Numbered from the stretch's first letter, positions 17,219 through 26,239 are shown. The stretch: DNA of 64,000 nt from Streptomyces sp. NBC_00335 (GCF_036127095.1 NZ_CP108006.1:3162001-3226000); one strand, 5' to 3'. Notes: generated by a model from the sequence alone, not told the origin. Numbers and translations are program-made.

Positions 17219-17367
17219 ATCAACCTAACCGAGCCCACTGACAATGCCGGAAAGCGCAGATCACGGCAGGCGCGAAAGGAACCGGGGTACTCCGCGTCTA
17301 CGATGGCGGGACCGCCCTCCCCCGGGCTGGGATTTCCGGTGTTCGCCCCCCTCGAAGGGAACGATCG

Positions 17368-17781
17368 ATGAGCGCGGTACGCGAAGAGCTGCCCCAGGAC
17401 CGCTACGGCCGGTCGGCGGACCAGCGTGCGGACCGCAAGCTCAAGATCATCGGTTCGGTTCTCGGAGCCGGGCTGCTGGGCATGGTCGGCTGGATCGGCT
17501 GGGACTACGTGGCCGGGCAGAGCGTGAGCGCCGAGGTCATCAAGTTCAAGGTCGTCTCCGACTCCGCGGTCGAGGTGCACCTGGAGGTCCGCAAGGGGGC
17601 CTCGGAGACCGGGGTGTGCACGCTGAGCTCGCAGGACGAGGGGCACGGCGAGGTGGGCCGCGCCGATTTCACCTTCGCGCAGAAGAGCGGGCGCGTGGAC
17701 GAGATGGTCACGCTGAAGACCACCGGCAGGGCGACGATGATCGACCTGATCGGCTGTCGCGTGGCGGGTTCCGCGGGCTGA
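17368..17781 (+). CDS. DUF4307 membrane-anchored protein
   Basis: 137 residues: a basic N-terminus with DRYGRSADQRADRKLK, one membrane helix (IIGSVLGAGLLGMVGWIGW) and an extracytoplasmic beta-rich domain (AEVIKFKVVSDSAVEVHLEV ... LIGCRV) with two Cys. It matches the DUF4307 family found next to mca in actinomycetes. Divergent from mca across the tnpB-2 insertion. Function unknown. Good start: a purine-rich AAGGGAACG stretch lies shortly upstream of ATG 17368. Confidence 0.85.
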   Translation: MSAVREELPQDRYGRSADQRADRKLKIIGSVLGAGLLGMVGWIGWDYVAGQSVSAEVIKFKVVSDSAVEVHLEVRKGASETGVCTLSSQDEGHGEVGRADFTFAQKSGRVDEMVTLKTTGRATMIDLIGCRVAGSAG

Positions 17782-17785
17782 CGCC

Positions 17786-17840
17786 GAGGCGTGCCCCGGC
17801 GGGCACGCGAGGAGCGCCCCGGCGGGCACGCGAGGGGTGC
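17786..17840 (+). repeat. Short GC-rich tandem repeat between DUF4307 gene and greA
   Basis: Two to three copies of a ~26-base unit containing CCCCGGCGGGCACGCGAGG (at about 17792-17812 and 17818-17838), then a degenerate third copy. Each unit is partly self-complementary (GTGCCCCGGCGGGCAC), so it may act as the terminator of the upstream gene. Confidence 0.6.
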
Positions 17841-17977
17841 CCCGACGGGTGACTCCACGGGTGACCGGACGCAGTTCACACACTTGGCGTCCTCCCCCTT
17901 TTCTTCCCGAATTGTTAGGCTCGTGGTTTCGTCCGCCGCTGGCGGCTTTGTTGTCCCTGTACCGACGAGGAGCACCC

Positions 17978-18475
17978 GTGACCCAGACGAGCGAGAGCGT
18001 CACCTGGCTGACCCAGGCGGCGTACGACCAGCTGAAGGCCGAGCTGGAGTACCTCTCTGGTCCCGCACGGTCGGAGATCACGATCAAGATCGCGGCCGCC
18101 CGCGAGGAGGGCGACCTCCGTGAGAACGGCGGTTACCACGCGGCCAAGGAGGAGCAGGGCAAGCAGGAGCTCCGCATCCGCCAGCTCACGCAGCTGCTGG
18201 AGAAGGCCAAGGTCGGTACGGCTCCCGCCTCCGACGGCGAGGTGGCCCCCGGCACCCTGGTCAAGATCGCCTTCGACGGCGACGAGGACGACACCATGGA
18301 GTTCCTGCTGGCCTCGCGCGAGTACGCCTCCTCGGACTTCGAGACCTACTCCCCGCAGTCCCCGCTGGGCTCCGGTGTGATGGGCAAGAAGATCGGCGAG
18401 GACGCCCAGTACGAGCTGCCGAACGGCAAGCAGGCCTCGGTCAAGATCCTCGACGTCAAGCCCTTCACCGGCTGA
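17978..18475 (+). CDS. greA: Transcription elongation factor GreA
   Basis: 165 residues. GreA rescues backtracked RNA polymerase by stimulating transcript cleavage through its secondary channel. The N-terminal coiled coil is intact, with the tip acidic pair in REEGDLRENGGYHAAKEEQG. The C-terminal FKBP-like domain ends VKILDVKPF. The start is the GTG at 17978, preceded by GACGAGGAG at good distance. A TAGGCT hexamer at 17916-17921 could be a -10 box but no convincing -35 is seen. The gene is monocistronic, closed by a strong hairpin shared with the convergent ABC operon. Confidence 0.96.
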   Translation: MTQTSESVTWLTQAAYDQLKAELEYLSGPARSEITIKIAAAREEGDLRENGGYHAAKEEQGKQELRIRQLTQLLEKAKVGTAPASDGEVAPGTLVKIAFDGDEDDTMEFLLASREYASSDFETYSPQSPLGSGVMGKKIGEDAQYELPNGKQASVKILDVKPFTG

Positions 18476-18498
18476 TCACCCCCTTTCTTTTCGCACGT

Positions 18499-18528
18499 CG
18501 CCCCGCCGAGCTGCTGCTCGGCGGGGCG
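18499..18528. terminator. Bidirectional hairpin terminator between greA and the ABC exporter operon
   Basis: A 13-bp perfect stem CGCCCCGCCGAGC / GCTCGGCGGGGCG with loop TGCT, located between convergent stop codons. No long T-run, as is usual in Streptomyces. Confidence 0.8.
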
Positions 18529-18556
18529 AGGTGTTTTCCGGAGGGGGGACGGCTGC

Positions 18557-19408
18557 CTACGCCGTCGCCGAGCGGTACTTGCGTACGGCGAGGGTGCGGA
18601 ACACCACGATGATCACAACGGACCAGAGCAGTGAGGCCCACACCGGGTGCTGCATCGGCCAGGCGTCCGACGGCGACACACCCGGGTTGCCGAAGAGTTC
18701 TCGGCAGGCCTGCACGGTCGCGCTGAAGGGGTTCCACTCCGCGATGGGCTGGAGCCAGCCCGCCATGTTCTCCGTGGGCACGAAGGCGTTGGAGATGAAG
18801 GTGACCGGGAACAGCCAGATCAGCCCGCCCGAGGTGGCCGCCTCCGGGGTCCGCACCGACAGGCCGATCAAGGCGCCGATCCAGGAGAAGGCGTAGCCCA
18901 GGAGCAGGAGCAGGAGGAAGCCCGCGAGCGCCTTCGGTACGCCCTCGTGGATGCGCCAGCCCACGAGGAGCGCCACGATCGCCAGGACGACCATGGTCAG
19001 GGCGGTCTGCACGAGGTCGGCGAGGGTGCGGCCGGTGAGGACCGCGCCGCGGGCCATCGGCAGCGACCGGAAGCGGTCGATCAGGCCCTTGTGCATGTCG
19101 TCGGCGATGCCCGCGCCGGCTCCGGCGGTGGCGAAGGTGACGGTCTGCGCGAAGATGCCGGCCATCAGGAAGTTGCGGTAGTCGCTGGCGCTGGTGGAGC
19201 CGCCGATCATCATCGAGCCGCCGAAGACGTAGCTGAACAGCACGACGAACATGATCGGCTGGATCAGCCCGAAGATGACCATCTCGGGGATGCGGGACAT
19301 GCGGATCAGGTTCCGCTTGGCCATCACCAGGGAGTCGTTGACCCCCTGGACGATGCCGCCGCGCGGGCGGGGAGCCGCCGACTCCGGGGTCGTGGAGGTG
19401 AGGGTCAC
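18557..19408 (-). CDS. ABC-2 type exporter permease (DrrB-like)
   Basis: 283 residues with six predicted membrane helices and the ABC-2 pattern: N-terminal cytosolic segment RNLIRMSRIPEMVIFGLIQP, then FVVLFSYVFGG, the conserved GIADDMHKGLIDRFRSLPMARGAVL loop, and PFSATVQACRELFG near the C-terminus. Its start overlaps the stop of the ATPase gene (ATGA), so the two are coupled and form one DrrAB-type exporter for a hydrophobic compound, drug or lipid. The substrate cannot be told from sequence. Confidence 0.93.
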   Translation of the reverse strand: MTLTSTTPESAAPRPRGGIVQGVNDSLVMAKRNLIRMSRIPEMVIFGLIQPIMFVVLFSYVFGGSMMIGGSTSASDYRNFLMAGIFAQTVTFATAGAGAGIADDMHKGLIDRFRSLPMARGAVLTGRTLADLVQTALTMVVLAIVALLVGWRIHEGVPKALAGFLLLLLLGYAFSWIGALIGLSVRTPEAATSGGLIWLFPVTFISNAFVPTENMAGWLQPIAEWNPFSATVQACRELFGNPGVSPSDAWPMQHPVWASLLWSVVIIVVFRTLAVRKYRSATA

Positions 19409-20445
19409 TTCGCCACCTCCTTACGGTCCTTGCGGCTGCCCGCCGACTTCGCGGCCTTCGCGGCCTTCGCGTCGGCGGGGGCCTCTCCGTTCTCCTCGGC
19501 GGCCAGTTCCGCCGCGTGGCCGGTCAGGGAGATGAACACGTCGTCCAGGGTGGGACGGCGCAGGCCGATGTCGTCGATCTCGATGCCGCGTCCGTCGAGT
19601 TCACGGATGACCTCGGCGAGCAGCTTGGCGCCGCCGGAGACCGGCACGGTCAGCTTGCGGGTGTGCTCCTCGACGGTGGTCTCGCCCTTGCCGAAGCCGG
19701 CGAGGACCTCGCGCGCGGTGGCTATGTGCTCGCGCTCGTGCACGACGACCTCGACGCGCTCGCCACCCGTCCGGGCCTTGAGCTCGTCGGAGGTGCCGCG
19801 CGCGATGACCCGGCCGTGGTCGACCACGGCGATGTCGTGCGCGAGGTGGTCGGCCTCCTCCAGGTACTGGGTGGTGAGGAGGAGGGTGGTGCCGCCGGCG
19901 ACGAGTTCCTGGATGATCCCCCACAGCTGCTGACGGTTGCGCGGGTCGAGGCCGGTGGTGGGCTCGTCCATGAACATCACGGGCGGGCTGACCACGAGGG
20001 CCGCCGCGAGGTCGAGGCGCCTGCGCATGCCGCCGGAGTACGTCTTGGCGGTGCGGTCGGCGGCGTCGCCGAGGTTGAAGCGCTCCAGCAGTTCGTCGGC
20101 CCGGGCCTTCGCCGCCTTGGCGCCCATCTGGTAGAGCCGGCCGACCATTTGGAGGTTTTCCCGGCCGGTGAGGTATTCGTCGACGGCGGCGAACTGGCCG
20201 GAGAGGCCGATCGAACGCCGGACTTCGTTGGGGTGCTTGAGGACGTCGATCCCGGCCACCACCGCCTTGCCGCTGTCGGGCTGGAGGAGGGTGGTCAGGA
20301 CGCGTACGGTCGTGGTCTTGCCCGCGCCGTTGGGGCCGAGCAGACCGAGGACCGTGCCTTCGGGTACATCGAGGTCAACGCCGTCCAGAGCCCGTACGTC
20401 GCCGAAGGTCTTGACCAGACCTTCGGCGTAGATGGCGCCTGGCAT
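19405..20445 (-). CDS. ABC exporter ATP-binding protein (DrrA-like)
   Basis: 346 residues. Walker A GPNGAGKTT at ~35, Q-loop region GQFAAVDEYLTGREN, signature YSGGMRRRLDLA, Walker B VMFMDEPTTGLDP, H-loop LLTTQYLEEAD. The C-terminal extension (~230-320) with LDDVFISLTGH is typical of the daunorubicin-resistance DrrA family. A Lys/Ala-rich tail (ADAKAAKAAKSAGSRKDRKE) follows. Partner is the permease gene overlapping by ATGA. Powers extrusion of an unknown hydrophobic substrate. Confidence 0.94.
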   Translation of the reverse strand: MPGAIYAEGLVKTFGDVRALDGVDLDVPEGTVLGLLGPNGAGKTTTVRVLTTLLQPDSGKAVVAGIDVLKHPNEVRRSIGLSGQFAAVDEYLTGRENLQMVGRLYQMGAKAAKARADELLERFNLGDAADRTAKTYSGGMRRRLDLAAALVVSPPVMFMDEPTTGLDPRNRQQLWGIIQELVAGGTTLLLTTQYLEEADHLAHDIAVVDHGRVIARGTSDELKARTGGERVEVVVHEREHIATAREVLAGFGKGETTVEEHTRKLTVPVSGGAKLLAEVIRELDGRGIEIDDIGLRRPTLDDVFISLTGHAAELAAEENGEAPADAKAAKAAKSAGSRKDRKEVAK

Positions 20446-20611
20446 ATGGGTACTCCCAGTGCGAATCGAACCGGTTGAATCGTGACATTCCTACGCGAAT
20501 CCTATGGGCGCCGAGCCGACCTCGCTCGGCCGAACGGGCGACACCGTATCGCGTCATATCGCGTCTCGCCACCGGTTCGGGGCGGGGACCCTCGCGTCAG
20601 CTCATGACCTG

Positions 20612-21844
20612 CTAGCCCATGACCTTGTACCCCGCGCCGTGCAGCGCCCGCGCTACTTCCGCGCAGTGCTTCGGCCCCTTCGTCTCCAGGTGCAGCTCCA
20701 CCTCCACCTCGGTGAGCCCCAGCCGCGGGTCCGTCCGCACATGGCTCACGTCCAACACGTTCGCATCCACCACTGACAACTCCCCCAGCAGACCGGCCAG
20801 TGCCCCCGGCCGGTCGGTCACCCGCAGCCGCAGCGACAGGTAGCGGCCGGCCGCCGCCATGCCGTGGCGCAGGATCCGCTGCAGCAGCAGCGGGTCGACG
20901 TTGCCGCCGGACAGCACGGCCACCACCGGGCCGTCGCCGTACAGTTCGGGCTCGCTCAGCAGCGCGGCCACCGGGCTGCACCCGGCCGGCTCGACCACCA
21001 TCTTCGCCCGCTCCAGGCAGAGCAACAGCGCGCTGGAGAGCGCGTCTTCGGACACCGTACGGACGCCGTCGAGCAGCTCGCCAATGATTTTGAAGGGGAT
21101 GTCGCCGGGCCGGCCCACCTTGATGCCGTCCGCCATCGTGTTCGGGTTGTCGATGGACACCGGGTGCCCGACCTTCAGCGAGGGCGGGTACGCGGCCGCG
21201 CCCGCCGCCTGCACTCCGATCACCCGGACGTCCGGGCGCAGCGCCTTCACCGCGACCGCCACCCCGGCGGCGAGCCCGCCGCCGCCGATGCCGACCAGGA
21301 TCGTGCGCACCTCGGGGCACTGCTCCAGGATCTCCAGACCGACCGTGCCCTGGCCCGCGATGATGTCGCGGTGGTCGAAGGGGTGGATGAACACGGCGCC
21401 CGTGCGGTCCGCGTACTCCTGTGCCGCGGCCAGCGTCTCGTCCACGACCTGCCCGTGCATCCGCACCTCGGCGCCGTAGTCCTGGGTCGCGGCCACCTTC
21501 GGCAGGGGCGCCCCGACCGGCATGAACACGGTCGAGCGGACCCCGAGGAGGGAGGAGGCCAGTGCCACGCCCTGGGCGTGGTTGCCGGCGCTGGCGGCGA
21601 CGACCCCGGCGGCCCGCTGCTCGGGGCGCAGGCCCGCGATGCGCACGTACGCCCCGCGCAGCTTGAAGGAGCCGGTGCGCTGGAGGTTCTCGCACTTGAA
21701 GTGGACCGGGGAGCCGGTCAGCGAGGAGAGGTACCGGCTGCCCTCCATCGCGGTCACCCGGGAAACGCCGGAGAGCATCTTCTGGGCCCCCCGGACGTCG
21801 TCGAGGATGACCTGCGGGACGGGCTGCGGCACTCGGTAGTTCAT
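20612..21844 (-). CDS. ilvA: Threonine ammonia-lyase (dehydratase), ACT-domain type
   Basis: 410 residues. PLP fold type II enzyme converting L-threonine to 2-oxobutanoate and ammonia, the first step to isoleucine or threonine catabolism. PLP Lys in TGSFKLRGAY (~58), substrate/PLP loop SAGNHAQG, glycine loop GIGGGGLAAG. The C-terminal ~80 residues form one ACT domain (LRLRVTDRPGALAGLLGELS), so allosteric control by amino acids is expected. The single ACT domain and ~400-residue length suit the short IlvA/TdcB-like form common in actinomycetes. Transcribed alone, divergent from a MarR regulator. Confidence 0.93.
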   Translation of the reverse strand: MNYRVPQPVPQVILDDVRGAQKMLSGVSRVTAMEGSRYLSSLTGSPVHFKCENLQRTGSFKLRGAYVRIAGLRPEQRAAGVVAASAGNHAQGVALASSLLGVRSTVFMPVGAPLPKVAATQDYGAEVRMHGQVVDETLAAAQEYADRTGAVFIHPFDHRDIIAGQGTVGLEILEQCPEVRTILVGIGGGGLAAGVAVAVKALRPDVRVIGVQAAGAAAYPPSLKVGHPVSIDNPNTMADGIKVGRPGDIPFKIIGELLDGVRTVSEDALSSALLLCLERAKMVVEPAGCSPVAALLSEPELYGDGPVVAVLSGGNVDPLLLQRILRHGMAAAGRYLSLRLRVTDRPGALAGLLGELSVVDANVLDVSHVRTDPRLGLTEVEVELHLETKGPKHCAEVARALHGAGYKVMG

Positions 21845-22175
21845 GCGGCCAGTCTCGCAGCCGGTCCGCCGCGCACTCCGCTGAGCTGGGCGGGACGGGT
21901 GAGCGGCGGGGCCGCGGGGGCGCTCGCGGCAGGGGCGCGGGAGCCGGGAGGGGCTGGAGGGGGCGGTGTGGGAGCCGGGAGGAAGGACGGGATGGAGGCG
22001 GGATGGAGCCCGGAGGAAGGCGGGCCCGAGCGGCGGAATCTCGCCATGCGGGACGGCTCGTAGTCGCCGTTTCAGCGCTGTCGTATCAGTTCTCGTACGA
22101 GGAGTACGAGCCGTCGCACGGCCGCGTACTCTGTCCCCCATCCTTGTCGGCCCCATGCGAAGAGAGCCCACGGCC
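21845..22175. other. Divergent intergenic region between ilvA and the MarR gene
   Basis: About 330 bp. The first ~200 bp are G/C-rich low-complexity sequence with no supported gene. The part near 22080-22115 is less GC-rich and holds the inverted repeat listed separately. No ORF here has a family-like product. Confidence 0.6.
22092..22110. promoter_or_regulatory. Inverted repeat, possible MarR operator
   Basis: CTCGTAC-GAGGA-GTACGAG, 7-bp perfect arms with a 5-base spacer. The left half extends to the palindrome CTCGTACGAG. It lies ~70 bp upstream of the MarR start. Autoregulation by such sites is common in the family. The link is inferred. Confidence 0.5.
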
Positions 22176-22709
22176 ATGCCCTCCACCCCGGCCAGTTCCG
22201 ACCTGCCCGCGCCGGCCGGCGCGCCCGCCGAAGCCGGTCTCCTCGACGCGCTCCAGCACCAGGTGGCGGTCTTCGCCCGGCGCGCCGAGCAGACCCGCCT
22301 GGGCGGGGTGGGCCAGGCCCGCAACTCCATGGACCGGGCCGCGTACCTGCTGCTGAACCGGCTCGACCTGGAAGGCCCGATGGGCGTCAAGGCGCTCGCC
22401 GGCGGGATGGGCATCGACTCCTCCACCGTCACCCGCCAGGTCGCCCCGCTCGTCGACAGCGGCCTGGTCAAGCGGACCTCGCACCCCGAGGACGGGCGGG
22501 CCGTCGTGCTCGCGCTGTCCCCGCGCGGGCTGGCGCGGCTGGAGGAGGTCCGCTCCTCGCGGCGCGAGCTGATGGCCCGGGTGACGGACGGCTGGGACGA
22601 GCAGGAGCGCGAGGCGTTCACCGGTCTGCTGACCCGTTTCAACGTCTCGCTGTCCGAGCTGATGTCGGCCGGCTCCGAGCCCGGTTCCGAGGCCGGCCCC
22701 GCCTCCTAG
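22176..22709 (+). CDS. MarR-family transcriptional regulator
   Basis: 177 residues from the ATG at 22176, with GAGAG about ten bases upstream. Another ATG at 22155 lacks a ribosome site. Winged-helix MarR core: ARNSMDRAAYLLLNRLDLEGPMGV, recognition helix region GIDSSTVTRQVAPLVDSGLV, wing KRTSHPEDGRAVVLALSPRG. A Ser/Glu/Gly tail ends the protein. Ligand and targets are unknown. The palindrome at 22092-22110 is a candidate operator. Divergent ilvA may be coregulated. Confidence 0.88.
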   Translation: MPSTPASSDLPAPAGAPAEAGLLDALQHQVAVFARRAEQTRLGGVGQARNSMDRAAYLLLNRLDLEGPMGVKALAGGMGIDSSTVTRQVAPLVDSGLVKRTSHPEDGRAVVLALSPRGLARLEEVRSSRRELMARVTDGWDEQEREAFTGLLTRFNVSLSELMSAGSEPGSEAGPAS

Positions 22710-22761
22710 GGCCGTCCCTGGCGCCCGACCCCTTCCGAGGCGGTCCCTCCGGCAGCAGTAT

Positions 22762-23340
22762 GTGGTTGTGGACCACGGACCGGGCCCCTACGCGGAGTTC
22801 GAAGCCTTCGTCGCGGGTGCGGCGGGGCGGCTCCTGCGCGTCGCGATCCTGCTGACGGCGGAGCCCGCGACGAGCACGGCCGACGCACGGTCGGACACCC
22901 GGTCCGGCGATCCGGCAGGCGATCCGGCCGGCGATCAGGCCGGCGCCCCGGCTCCCTCCGACACCATCGCCGCGGCCGAAGCCCCCGCCGCGCGCGGGCT
23001 GCTCGGCGGCGCACTGGCCCGTACGTACGCGAACTGGCGCAGGCTGCGCGGGGACGACCCGTACGACCACACCCGCCAGGAGCTGTGCGCCGCCTTCGCC
23101 CGCACCGGCCGCCGCCACCACGGGGGCAGCGGGGTGCTCGGGCGGCTGTCCCCGCTGGAGCGGCTCGTCGTGGTGCTGCGGCTCTACGAAGGGGTCGCGG
23201 AGGAAGTCACGGCCGCGCAGCTGGGGCTGGCGCCCGAGCGGGTGCGGGCCCTGTGCGACCGGGCCGTCGCCCAGCTGCGCGTACGCCCCTCGGCCGCCCC
23301 CGGTCCCCGGCCGGACGCCCGCCGCAAGGAGGCGGCATGA
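22762..23340 (+). CDS. Sigma-70-like protein with atypical region 2 (SigE-family-like)
   Basis: 192 residues from GTG 22762. A second in-frame GTG at 22768 is equally possible. The start PYAEFEAFVAGAAGRLLRVAILLT recalls the N-terminus of Streptomyces SigE-family ECF factors, and the C-terminal part (LSPLERLVVVLRLYEGVAEEVTAAQLGLAPERVRALCDRAVAQLR) looks like region 4. Between them is a low-complexity insert with GDPAGDPAGDQAG. The canonical region 2 promoter-melting helix is poorly preserved, so it may be a divergent sigma factor or a non-initiating relative. It overlaps the next gene by ATGA, an arrangement often seen with an anti-sigma or membrane partner. Confidence 0.65.
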   Translation: MVVDHGPGPYAEFEAFVAGAAGRLLRVAILLTAEPATSTADARSDTRSGDPAGDPAGDQAGAPAPSDTIAAAEAPAARGLLGGALARTYANWRRLRGDDPYDHTRQELCAAFARTGRRHHGGSGVLGRLSPLERLVVVLRLYEGVAEEVTAAQLGLAPERVRALCDRAVAQLRVRPSAAPGPRPDARRKEAA

Positions 23341-23579
23341 GTCGCCCCGATCCCAGGGAAGACCAGGTCAAGCGACTGCTGGAGGGCCCGTACCCGGTGG
23401 TGCCGCCCGATCTGGCGGCGGGCGCGGCCGCGCGCGGCGACCGGCTGCTGCGCCGCCGCAGGGCCGTGCAGCGGGCCGGCTGGGCCCTGCTGTGGGCGGT
23501 GGTGGTGGCCTTCGTGGTGTGGGCCTCGCTGACCGGCGCCTGGTCGACGCCTTCGAGCGAGGTCTCCCCGCCCTGGTAG
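23337..23579 (+). CDS. Small single-pass membrane protein coupled to the sigma-like gene
   Basis: 80 residues. The cytosolic N-terminus has EDQVKRLLEGPYPVVPPDLAA, followed by a basic RGDRLLRRRRAVQRAG and one membrane helix (WALLWAVVVAFVVWASLTG). The start ATG overlaps the stop of the sigma-like gene (ATGA). By position and topology it could be a minimal anti-sigma-like anchor, but it has no zinc-binding HxxxCxxC motif. Function unproven. Confidence 0.7.
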   Translation: MSRPDPREDQVKRLLEGPYPVVPPDLAAGAAARGDRLLRRRRAVQRAGWALLWAVVVAFVVWASLTGAWSTPSSEVSPPW

Positions 23580-23615
23580 GACGGGGAGACCCGGTGCGTG
23601 CGGCGTACGGGCCGG

Positions 23616-24773
23616 CTAGCCCAGCGCCTGCGCGAGGTCGGCCAGCAGGTCGTCGGCGTTCTCGATGCCGACCGACAGGCGGACCAGGTCGCCCGGGACC
23701 TCCAGGGCCGAGCCGGCCACCGAGGCGTGGGTCATGCGGCCCGGGTGCTCGATGAGGGACTCGACGCCGCCGAGGGACTCGCCGAGGGTGAAGATCTTGG
23801 TCCGGTCGCAGAGCGCGACGGCCTCCTCCTCGCCGCCGGTGACGCGGAAGGAGATCATGCCGCCGAAGTTGCGCATCTGCTTGGCGGCGATCTCGTGGCC
23901 CGGGTGCTCGGGCAGGCCCGGGTAGAGGACCGTGTGGACCTTCGGGTGGCGCACCAGCATCTCGGCGATCTTGCCCGCGTTCTCCGCGTGCCGGTCCATG
24001 CGGACGGCCAGCGTCTTGATGCCGCGCAGCACCAGCCAGGAGTCGAAGGGACCGGCCACCGCGCCCATGGCGTTCTGGTGGTAGGCCAGTTCCTCGCCCA
24101 GCGCCGCGTCCGCGGCGACGAGCGCGCCGCCGACGACGTCGGAGTGGCCGCCCATGTACTTGGTCAGCGAGTGCACGACCACGTCCGCGCCGAGCGCGAG
24201 GGGCTGCTGCAGGTAGGGGGACGCGAAGGTGTTGTCCACGACCAGCTTGGCGCCGGCCGTCCGCGCGATGTCGGCGACGACGGCGATGTCCGTGATGCCG
24301 AGCAGCGGGTTGGAGGGGGTCTCGACCCAGATGACCTTGGTCTTCGGGGTGATCGCCGCGCGCACCGACGCCGGGTCGGAGGTGTCGGCGACCGACCACT
24401 CGACGCCCCAGCGGGAGACGACCTTGGCGAAGAGGCGGAAGGTGCCGCCGTACGCGTCGTTCGGGATGACCACGTGGTCGCCCGGGGAGAGCAGCGTACG
24501 CAGCAGGCAGTCCTCGGCGGCGAGCCCGGACGCGAAGGCGAGGCCGCGCCGGCCGCCCTCCAGCGCCGCGAGGTTCTCCTCCAGCGCGGTACGGGTCGGG
24601 TTGCCGCTGCGGCTGTACTCGTAGCCGCCGCGCAGTCCGCCGACGCCGTCCTGCTTGTACGTGGACACCTGGTAGATCGGGGGTACGACCGCGCCGGTCA
24701 GCGGGTCCGCCGTATTGCCCGCGTGGATGGCGCGGGTCTCGAAGCTCTGGTGCTCGTGGCTGTCGTCGCTCAT
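23616..24773 (-). CDS. metB: Cystathionine gamma-synthase/lyase (Cys/Met metabolism PLP enzyme)
   Basis: 385 residues, fold-type I PLP enzyme. Forms cystathionine from an activated homoserine and cysteine in the transsulfuration route, although some members act as gamma-lyases. The Schiff-base Lys is in HSLTKYMGGHSDVVGG (~205). YEYSRSGNPTR (~50) supplies the Tyr/Arg that bind PLP phosphate. ETPSNPLLGITDI and RFSxGxE-like RLSVGIENADDL at the end are typical. Monocistronic. The msrA gene for methionine sulfoxide repair lies 1.5 kb away. Confidence 0.93.
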   Translation of the reverse strand: MSDDSHEHQSFETRAIHAGNTADPLTGAVVPPIYQVSTYKQDGVGGLRGGYEYSRSGNPTRTALEENLAALEGGRRGLAFASGLAAEDCLLRTLLSPGDHVVIPNDAYGGTFRLFAKVVSRWGVEWSVADTSDPASVRAAITPKTKVIWVETPSNPLLGITDIAVVADIARTAGAKLVVDNTFASPYLQQPLALGADVVVHSLTKYMGGHSDVVGGALVAADAALGEELAYHQNAMGAVAGPFDSWLVLRGIKTLAVRMDRHAENAGKIAEMLVRHPKVHTVLYPGLPEHPGHEIAAKQMRNFGGMISFRVTGGEEEAVALCDRTKIFTLGESLGGVESLIEHPGRMTHASVAGSALEVPGDLVRLSVGIENADDLLADLAQALG

Positions 24774-24960
24774 GAACCCGATGCTATGCCCCGTCCGGCC
24801 CCCGCGCGGCCCCGCCTCCGGGGTGCGAACAGGGGTCCGCGAAGGGGGCCGGGGAGGGGCCCGGGGAGGGGTCTGCGGAGGGGCCCGGGCGGAAGACCGA
24901 TTCGCGTCCTCCTTTGCCTCCTATTGGCCATTCCCGGGGTGGGTCTGGTTCGCTGGGGGG

Positions 24961-26067
24961 ATGGAGATTCTGTGGTTCCTGCTCGCTATGGCGCTGCTCT
25001 TGGCCGCCGTCGGACCGATCCTGCGGCGCAGGCGCGGCGGACTGCGCTTGGTCGCGCCCGAGAGCCCGGACGCCGCCGACCCGGCGGACTACGGATTCGC
25101 CCTCCAGGAAGAGCTCGACATCAGGGTCCCCGGCCCCGACCAGGACCTCATGGACGCCCTCGATCACGTGCGGCGGACCGGGCAGTGGCAGGCCGCCTCC
25201 CAGCTGCTGGCCGGCACCTCCCGGGACGGCGAGGTGCGCTGGCAGCGCGTCCAGGCCTTCGCCGGCTCGGCGGCGCTGGAGCTCTCCCAGGAGCCCGGGG
25301 CCGGGGCGCGGTGGCTGAAGGCGTGGCGGCTGGAGGCCCCGAAGGACGCGGGCGGCGCGCAGGTGCACGCCGAGCTGCTGGCGCAGCAGATGTGGCGGCG
25401 CCCGGAGGGCATGAGCGAGGCCGACGTACGGATCATCGCGGAGGAGGCCCGGGAGTCCTGCCAGAGGGCCGCGCTGCTCGCCCCGGGCGACCCGGTCCCG
25501 TACATCGTCGAGCTGTCCGTGGCCCGCATGCTGCACTACTCGGAGCCCGAGTACGACGCCCTGTGGGCGAAGATCATCGACCGGGCGCCGCAGCACATGG
25601 GCGCGCACCTGGCGGCGCTGAACTACTGGTGCGAGAAGTGGCACGGCTCCCGGGAGAAGGCCGACGCCTTCACCCACCACGCGGCGGCCCGCGCCCCGCA
25701 GGGCTCCCTGCTGGCGGCGCTGCCGCTGTTCGCGCTCTACGAGCACGTCCCGGACGTCGTCCTGATCCGCAGCTTCCACCAGAGCGCGTCCGTGACCCGG
25801 GCGGTGGAGGGCGCGCTGTACGCGGTCCACAGCACGCGTCCCGACGACCCGATGCTGGCGCACGTACGCCACCTGCTCATCCTCTTCCTGGTCGGCGGCG
25901 AGCGCTGGGCGGAGGCGATGGACCAGATCCGCCACGTCGACGGCTACGTGGGCGCCCTCCCCTGGTCCGCCGACCCGGACCCGGCGGCCTCGTACGCCGT
26001 CTACCGCGCCCTGGCGGTGGCCGGCTACGAAGCCAACGGCGGCTCCCCGGCGACGCTGCCGCACTGA
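24961..26067 (+). CDS. Membrane-anchored hypothetical protein with helical repeat domain
   Basis: 368 residues. One N-terminal membrane helix (MEILWFLLAMALLLAAVGPIL) then RRRR stop-transfer, leaving a large cytosolic domain that is almost all alpha-helical, with TPR-like segments (LMDALDHVRRTGQWQAASQLL; WLKAWRLEAPKDAGGAQVHAE; WAEAMDQIRHVDGYVGALPW). No catalytic motif was seen. Start chosen at ATG 24961, directly after GGGGGG, since upstream frame is low complexity. Family not recognised. Confidence 0.75.
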   Translation: MEILWFLLAMALLLAAVGPILRRRRGGLRLVAPESPDAADPADYGFALQEELDIRVPGPDQDLMDALDHVRRTGQWQAASQLLAGTSRDGEVRWQRVQAFAGSAALELSQEPGAGARWLKAWRLEAPKDAGGAQVHAELLAQQMWRRPEGMSEADVRIIAEEARESCQRAALLAPGDPVPYIVELSVARMLHYSEPEYDALWAKIIDRAPQHMGAHLAALNYWCEKWHGSREKADAFTHHAAARAPQGSLLAALPLFALYEHVPDVVLIRSFHQSASVTRAVEGALYAVHSTRPDDPMLAHVRHLLILFLVGGERWAEAMDQIRHVDGYVGALPWSADPDPAASYAVYRALAVAGYEANGGSPATLPH

Positions 26068-26239
26068 CTCCTTCTCGACGCGTCCCTCGCACCGCTGCGC
26101 GGGCTTCGGGCCGCTGCGCCGGACTCCGTCCGGCGGGGGGCGCCCCACGGCGCCGCGACCCGGCGGCGACGCGGCGACGCGGCGACGGGAATCCGGACCC
26201 GCCGTCCGCCGTTACCGGTAGACCACTAGGAGGGAATCC

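Noticed and set aside
17916..17921. TAGGCT as the greA -10 promoter box
   Set aside because: It is a common Streptomyces -10 form, but no -35 at suitable spacing is visible, so it is not listed as a feature.
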